Part shown: one piece after another, positions 59,876-64,000 of the stretch
Layout of the letters: the number at the start of each line of letters is the position of its first letter
How positions within the stretch are numbered: the first letter of the stretch is position 1
NCBI GenBank assembly: GCA_963759175.1
Contig: CAVWXP010000010.1
Location: 434,001-498,000, forward strand
Origin: SZUA-442 sp963759175
Lineage (GTDB): Bacteria; Actinomycetota; Acidimicrobiia; Spongiisociales; UBA5794
Length of the DNA: 64,000 nt
Reading direction: 5' to 3'
Notes under the pieces: model-generated
Databases searched by the model: none
Told to the model about the DNA's origin: nothing
The model's input: only the letters and a program-made list of their open reading frames with translations
Position numbers and translations under genes: made by a program

Positions 59876-62283
59876 TGGTCGAGGCAGCGGTCGTCGACCA
59901 CGGGGACCGACCGATCGTCGTCGGTTCCGGTATCGCGGGGCTCTCCGTGGCCCTTTCGATGCGCGACGCGGTCGTGATCACGGCAACCGGGATCGGCGAG
60001 GGATCCTCATGGCTCGCCCAGGGCGGGATGGCCGCCGCCCTGGACCCTGGAGACAGCCCTGCGAACCACGCCCTCGACACGGTCTCCGTGGGTGGCGGCA
60101 TCGTCGAGGTCGACCTCGCAACGCTCCTCGCCATCAGCGCAGCGGACCGCATCGCGTGGCTCCGAGACCTCGGCGCCCAGTTCGACACCAACGACGACGG
60201 GAAGCTCTCGCTCGGGCGCGAGGCCGGCCACGGACGACGAAGGATCGTCCACGCAGGCGGTGATGCGACGGGAGCCGAGATCATGCGCGCCATGCGACAG
60301 GCAACCCTCCAACGTCCAGACATCGACCTCATCCCACACACCCGCCTCATCGACCTCATCCGATCCGACGACGGCGTGGCTGGGGTCCTCACCCGCACCG
60401 CGGATGGACACACCGTTGCCCACCTCGGCTCCGGCGTCGCACTGGCGACCGGTGGCATCGGCGGTGTCTACGCACGCAGCACCAACCCGGCCGATGTGAC
60501 CGGTACCGGGTTGGCCGCCGCTGCACGGCTCGGCGTACGTCTCGCCGACCTCGAGTTCGTGCAGTTCCATCCGACGGCTCTCGCCTCGATCGACCATCCG
60601 GCGCCGCTGATCAGCGAGGCCCTCCGCGGCGACGGCGCCGTCCTGGTCGACGAGTCGGGGACGAGGTTCATGCTCGATGAGCATCCGGACGCCGAACTCG
60701 CGCCCCGCGACGTCGTCGCCAGGGCGATCTGGCGGCGTATCGCCCGTGGTGGTCGGGTCTTCCTCGACACCCGTCCGGCCATCGGCGACGCCATCGCGAC
60801 GAGGTTCCCGTCCGCCTTCGAGGCCTGCACCACCCATGGCATCGATCCTCGCCGGTCCCCCGTCCCCATCGCCCCCGCCGAGCACTTCCACATGGGAGGG
60901 GTCGCCGCCGACAGCTCCGGGCACACCTCCATGGCGGGTCTGTGGGTGGCGGGAGAGGTCGCCTCGACCGGGGTACACGGCGCAAACCGGCTGGCGAGCA
61001 ACTCGCTCCTCGAAGGCGCAGTCTTCGGACAAAGGGTCGCTGAGGCGATGACTCATGCGCGCAGACACCAGCGACACCGCCGCCTCGCAGTACCCACCGG
61101 GTCGACCGCATCGGTCGATCACCACGTCGCCGCCGTCAGGCAGATCGCCTGGACGAACCTCGGCATCATCCGCACCGCTGACGGGATCCAACAAGCCATC
61201 GAGGCACTCGACGGATTGACCGACCACCGATCGGACTCGTCCGTGGTCGCTCGCTTGATCGCCACCAGCGCCCTGGACCGGACCGAGTCCCGCGGAGCGC
61301 ATCACCGTGCCGACCATCCCGAGGTGTCCGAACACGGGATGCATCGCAGCTTCGTGTGCACCGTAGGCGTCCGGCCTCGACATCCTCTCGACCGACCAGG
61401 CCATGGCATCGTGAACCAGATCCCCCTCGACATCGCCCAGCTGATCGCGATCGCCTACGCCGAGGACCTGGGTGATCGCGGCGACGTCACCACTGCGTCG
61501 GTGATCGACCCGAACCACGAGTCACGGGCAGACCTCGTCGTGCGCGAGGCGGGGGTCATCGCCGGTCTCGAGATCGCAATGGCGTGCTTCTCCCACGTCG
61601 ATCCTCGGATCGACATGCTCGCCATCCGCAATGACGGCGAGCTCGTCGAAGCAGGAACGACCGTGGCAACCGTGACCGGTCCGACCGCATCGATCCTCAC
61701 GGCCGAACGCGTCGCCCTGAACTTCGTCGGACACATGTCAGGCATCGCCACGGCCACGCGTGCCTACGTCGATGCCGTTGCCGGAACGGCGGCCTCGATC
61801 AGCGACACCCGCAAGACGACACCGGGGATGCGGACGATCGACAAGTACGCCGTCGTGGCCGGGGGTGGCGTCAACCACCGGTTCGGCCTGTACGACGCGG
61901 TCCTGATCAAGGACAACCACATCGCTGCAGCCGGTTCGATCATCGAAGCCGTGCGTCGGGCACGCGCATCGGTCGGGGTAGACGTGATCGTCGAGGTGGA
62001 GGTCGACACGATCGTCCAGCTGTCCGACGTCCTCACCACCGACGCCGACCGCGTCCTCCTCGACAACATGGGAATCGACCAACTCGTCGAGGCCGTTGCC
62101 ATGGTCGGCGGAGCGATGGTGACGGAGGCATCCGGCGGGATCGACCTCACGACGGTCCGCGCCGTCGCCGAGACCGGCGTCGACATCATCTCGGTCGGAT
62201 GGATCACCCACTCGGCGCCGGCGCTCGACGTCGCACTCGACATCGTCCCCGAACCCCAGACCGATTCCGATCAGTTCGAGTAG
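59875..62283 (+). CDS. nadB: L-aspartate oxidase NadB, reading on in one frame through NadC
   Basis: As given, an 802-codon frame. Residues 1-510 are NadB: FAD motif VGSGIAGLSVAL near 20, SSWLAQGGMAAAL near 45, VQFHPTAL near 225, then HMGGVAADSSGHTSMAGLWVAGE and GVHGANRLASNSLLEG. NadB turns aspartate into iminoaspartate. The 15 codons before NadC are Arg/Pro-rich and poor in GC at third positions, whereas the adjacent frame there is rich and ends at TGA 61412-61414, overlapping the nadC GTG. A one-base insertion near 61366-61372 probably joins two coupled genes. Confidence 0.9.
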   Translation: MVEAAVVDHGDRPIVVGSGIAGLSVALSMRDAVVITATGIGEGSSWLAQGGMAAALDPGDSPANHALDTVSVGGGIVEVDLATLLAISAADRIAWLRDLGAQFDTNDDGKLSLGREAGHGRRRIVHAGGDATGAEIMRAMRQATLQRPDIDLIPHTRLIDLIRSDDGVAGVLTRTADGHTVAHLGSGVALATGGIGGVYARSTNPADVTGTGLAAAARLGVRLADLEFVQFHPTALASIDHPAPLISEALRGDGAVLVDESGTRFMLDEHPDAELAPRDVVARAIWRRIARGGRVFLDTRPAIGDAIATRFPSAFEACTTHGIDPRRSPVPIAPAEHFHMGGVAADSSGHTSMAGLWVAGEVASTGVHGANRLASNSLLEGAVFGQRVAEAMTHARRHQRHRRLAVPTGSTASVDHHVAAVRQIAWTNLGIIRTADGIQQAIEALDGLTDHRSDSSVVARLIATSALDRTESRGAHHRADHPEVSEHGMHRSFVCTVGVRPRHPLDRPGHGIVNQIPLDIAQLIAIAYAEDLGDRGDVTTASVIDPNHESRADLVVREAGVIAGLEIAMACFSHVDPRIDMLAIRNDGELVEAGTTVATVTGPTASILTAERVALNFVGHMSGIATATRAYVDAVAGTAASISDTRKTTPGMRTIDKYAVVAGGGVNHRFGLYDAVLIKDNHIAAAGSIIEAVRRARASVGVDVIVEVEVDTIVQLSDVLTTDADRVLLDNMGIDQLVEAVAMVGGAMVTEASGGIDLTTVRAVAETGVDIISVGWITHSAPALDVALDIVPEPQTDSDQFE
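61411..62283 (+). CDS. nadC: Quinolinate phosphoribosyltransferase NadC
   Basis: A 290-residue enzyme that uses PRPP to turn quinolinate into nicotinate mononucleotide. EDLGDRGDVTTASVI near residue 20, LNFVGHMSGIATATRAYVD near 100, DTRKTTPGMRTIDKYAVVAGGGVNHR near 125-150 and LIKDNHIAAAG near 160 form the active site. GTG at 61411 is the natural start, in frame with nadB as read but giving GTGA overlap with the alternative nadB stop. Confidence 0.93.
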   Translation: MNQIPLDIAQLIAIAYAEDLGDRGDVTTASVIDPNHESRADLVVREAGVIAGLEIAMACFSHVDPRIDMLAIRNDGELVEAGTTVATVTGPTASILTAERVALNFVGHMSGIATATRAYVDAVAGTAASISDTRKTTPGMRTIDKYAVVAGGGVNHRFGLYDAVLIKDNHIAAAGSIIEAVRRARASVGVDVIVEVEVDTIVQLSDVLTTDADRVLLDNMGIDQLVEAVAMVGGAMVTEASGGIDLTTVRAVAETGVDIISVGWITHSAPALDVALDIVPEPQTDSDQFE

Positions 62284-63026
62284 GTGTAGGACTGGGCGTC
62301 CGCCCACCGGCGTGCCACCCGCTCGTAGGCATCCGCCGAACCGGGACCGTCGCCCTGCTCGAGGGCGAGGAGACTCGCCCGCACGTCATCAGCCGACTCG
62401 TCGAAGACGAGGTCTGCCCCACGGAACGTCGTAGCCACCTCGCCATAGTCGAGCTCGACCATCGAATCCGCTCCGAACTCGGTCAACCACCTCTCGAGGT
62501 CCGCGACGCGCTCGATGACCTGGTCGGCGAAACCAGCACTCTCGAGGACACCGATCGACCAATGCACGCGATCGATCGCCTCACCGAGAGAGGTCCGATA
62601 CCGGATGGACGAATAGCCGCCGGCTTCGTACACCTCGCGTTCGGCCCTCGTGAACGCGCTGAACCACCGCAGGGGCACATGCCACGCCGATGAGAGGATG
62701 AAGCTGCGGGCATGGGTCGATGATCGCCGAAGCCTCGCAAGTTCACGGGCGTGATCCATGCGCTCGTCGTCACTGATCATCGCGAGGCCCGGATAGGCCT
62801 TCGTGAACGCCAGGATGCCTTCGATCATCCTCAAGCGTGCGTTGCGGGGACACACGAATTGATGCCCCTGCCACACCGTGTACAAGGCATCGTCCCTCGT
62901 CGATTCGTCCCATATGAAGGCATCGGTTTGTGACACGCGTGTCGATGCGGCATCGGCCCGATGGGGCGGTAGGCCGCCCACAGCCTCGGCGGGGCGGTAG
63001 ATGCGCAGGTAGGCCGTGCTGATCAT
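62271..63026 (-). CDS. Conserved actinobacterial protein (DUF8083-like)
   Basis: A 251-residue protein. MISTAYLRIYRPAEAVGG is a start pattern shared by actinobacterial proteins of unknown function, followed by a Cys/Trp region (VCPRNARLRMIEGILAF) and helical segments. It is convergent with nadC and overlaps its end by 13 bases. ATG follows TACCAT by six bases, so the message is probably leaderless. The DUF number is a tentative match. Confidence 0.65.
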   Translation of the reverse strand: MISTAYLRIYRPAEAVGGLPPHRADAASTRVSQTDAFIWDESTRDDALYTVWQGHQFVCPRNARLRMIEGILAFTKAYPGLAMISDDERMDHARELARLRRSSTHARSFILSSAWHVPLRWFSAFTRAEREVYEAGGYSSIRYRTSLGEAIDRVHWSIGVLESAGFADQVIERVADLERWLTEFGADSMVELDYGEVATTFRGADLVFDESADDVRASLLALEQGDGPGSADAYERVARRWADAQSYTYSN

Positions 63027-63126
63027 GGACGGATGGTACGCCATCGACGCCCGGGAGTGCCGCAGGGCCTGTCGCTAGACTGAACCTGCCGTCGAGGCGC
63101 CAGACACCTGCGGAAAGAGGCTCCTG

Positions 63127-64000
63127 GTGGGAGTATTCGAGACGATCGGGACCGAGACCCACGAATCCGTCCACTTCGGGAGTGACCCGGGGTCGGGGCT
63201 CCGCACGATCGTGGCGATCCACAGCACGGTGCTCGGCCCGAGCCTCGGGGGCACCCGCTTCTACCCTTATGCCTCCGAGGCGGACGCCCTCACCGACGTG
63301 CTGCGGCTCGCCAAGGGCATGACCTACAAGGCTGCGTGCGCCGGCTTGGATCAGGGTGGCGGCAAGGCCGTCATCATCGGCGATCCCGACGTCCTGCGAT
63401 CCCCCGAACTCTTCAGGGCCTACGGACGATTCATCGACGGCCTCGCCGGTCGCTACATCACGGCAGAGGACGTCGGCACGACCGTTTCTGACATGGAGAT
63501 CGTGGCCACCCGCACGTCGTACGTGAGCGGCCTGCCGATGGGCGACGGCGGGTCCGGTGATCCCTCCCCGGCGACCGCAAGGGGGGTCGTGGCGGCGATG
63601 CGTGCGATCGCGCACCACCTGTGGGATTCACCCGAGCTCGCCGGGCGCAAGGTCGCCATCAAAGGGGTCGGCAAGGTCGGTATGTCGCTCGCCGAGCGCC
63701 TCCACCGTGCATCGGTGGAACTCGTCGTCGCCGATGTGGACGACGAGGCCACCGAACGGGCGGCCATCGACTTTGGAGCGAAGGTGGTCGCCGTCGACGA
63801 CATCCACACGGTCGATTGCGACATCTTCGCACCCTGTGCACTCGGTGCCGACCTCGACGAGGACTCGATCGCGGAGTTGGCGTGCGCCGCCATCGCAGGG
63901 TCGGCGAACAACCAGCTGGCCACCGAGGTCGACGCCGAACGCATCGCCGCCCGCGGGATCCTCTACGCACCTGACTTCGTCGTCAACGCAGGCGGGATCA
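63127..64000 (+). CDS. Leucine (Glu/Leu/Phe/Val-type) dehydrogenase, partial
   Basis: Runs off the right edge after 291 codons. GPSLGGTRFYPY near residue 38, the catalytic MTYKAACAGLDQGGGKAVI with its active Lys near 70, VAIKGVGKVGMSLAERL near 180 and LVVADVDDEATERA near 205 match NAD-dependent leucine dehydrogenases, which deaminate branched-chain amino acids. GTG at 63127 is used; the C-terminus is missing. Confidence 0.93.
   Translation, partial: MGVFETIGTETHESVHFGSDPGSGLRTIVAIHSTVLGPSLGGTRFYPYASEADALTDVLRLAKGMTYKAACAGLDQGGGKAVIIGDPDVLRSPELFRAYGRFIDGLAGRYITAEDVGTTVSDMEIVATRTSYVSGLPMGDGGSGDPSPATARGVVAAMRAIAHHLWDSPELAGRKVAIKGVGKVGMSLAERLHRASVELVVADVDDEATERAAIDFGAKVVAVDDIHTVDCDIFAPCALGADLDEDSIAELACAAIAGSANNQLATEVDAERIAARGILYAPDFVVNAGGI

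Noticed and set aside
60007..61518. A 503-codon minus-strand frame opposite nadB
   Set aside because: Antisense shadow of nadB; no start context or homology pattern.

Overview
The window is 64 kb of strongly GC-rich, gene-dense bacterial chromosome. Several protein families point to an actinobacterium (Actinomycetota): DUF2332, DUF664/DinB-like, DUF385 deazaflavin-type reductase, DUF6325 with a SHOCT partner, a PCD-glyoxalase fusion and a large DivIVA-type coiled coil. Many genes also have a TANNNT box 6-7 bases before the ATG, the leaderless promoter layout common in that phylum. I cannot fix the class; an Acidimicrobiia-like lineage is a guess. There is no phage, transposase, integrase or CRISPR array.

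Layout. 0-10 kb: an edge-truncated membrane protein, FMO-type monooxygenase, DUF2332 protein, SRAP/YedK DNA-crosslink protein, two ABC exporter gene pairs, a GNAT acetyltransferase and an ammonium transporter. 10-21 kb: META protein, stand-alone 5'-3' exonuclease, sulfurtransferase with MFS pump, tRNA hydroxylase TrhO with racemase, an orphan membrane protein, a PCD-VOC fusion, AhpD-like protein, XRE regulator, amidohydrolase, SRPBCC and pirin. 21-24.4 kb: an ABC exporter operon (ATPase, two permeases) ending in its own TetR gene, with a perfect TetR-type palindrome over the promoter. 24.4-34.7 kb: tRNA-Lys, DinB-like protein, a large membrane protein, an SDR, a DUF385 protein, a CPA2 antiporter, a truncated nitroreductase fused to a decayed copy of the next gene's 5' end, aminopeptidase P and a hydroxyacid dehydrogenase. 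34.7-46.7 kb: DivIVA-like coiled coil, ATP-type PEP carboxykinase, phosphohexomutase, DUF6325/SHOCT pair, GlpD, a tRNA-Glu/Asp/Phe cluster and a CysK-family enzyme. 46.7-53.1 kb: a respiratory locus with Tat-exported molybdopterin oxidoreductase, four-cluster ferredoxin subunit, b-type cytochrome, a double-rhodanese lipoprotein and thioredoxin/DsbD-like proteins; together they suggest periplasmic thiosulfate, polysulfide or tetrathionate reduction. 53.1-64 kb: a palindromic repeat cluster, a DEAD-box helicase with a C-terminal RRM, small membrane proteins, a mycothiol-synthase-like GNAT protein, an NrtR-like regulator, a lipoprotein, the de novo NAD pathway nadA-nadB-nadC and an edge-truncated leucine dehydrogenase.

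A recurring feature is the single-base frameshift. Coding similarity jumps frame in aminopeptidase P, the coiled-coil protein, the thioredoxin/DsbD pair, the rhodanese lipoprotein (twice), the 58 kb lipoprotein and the end of nadB. Many of the shifts lie in short G or C runs, so residual assembly error and real decay both need testing. The apparent NadB-NadC fusion is best explained this way.
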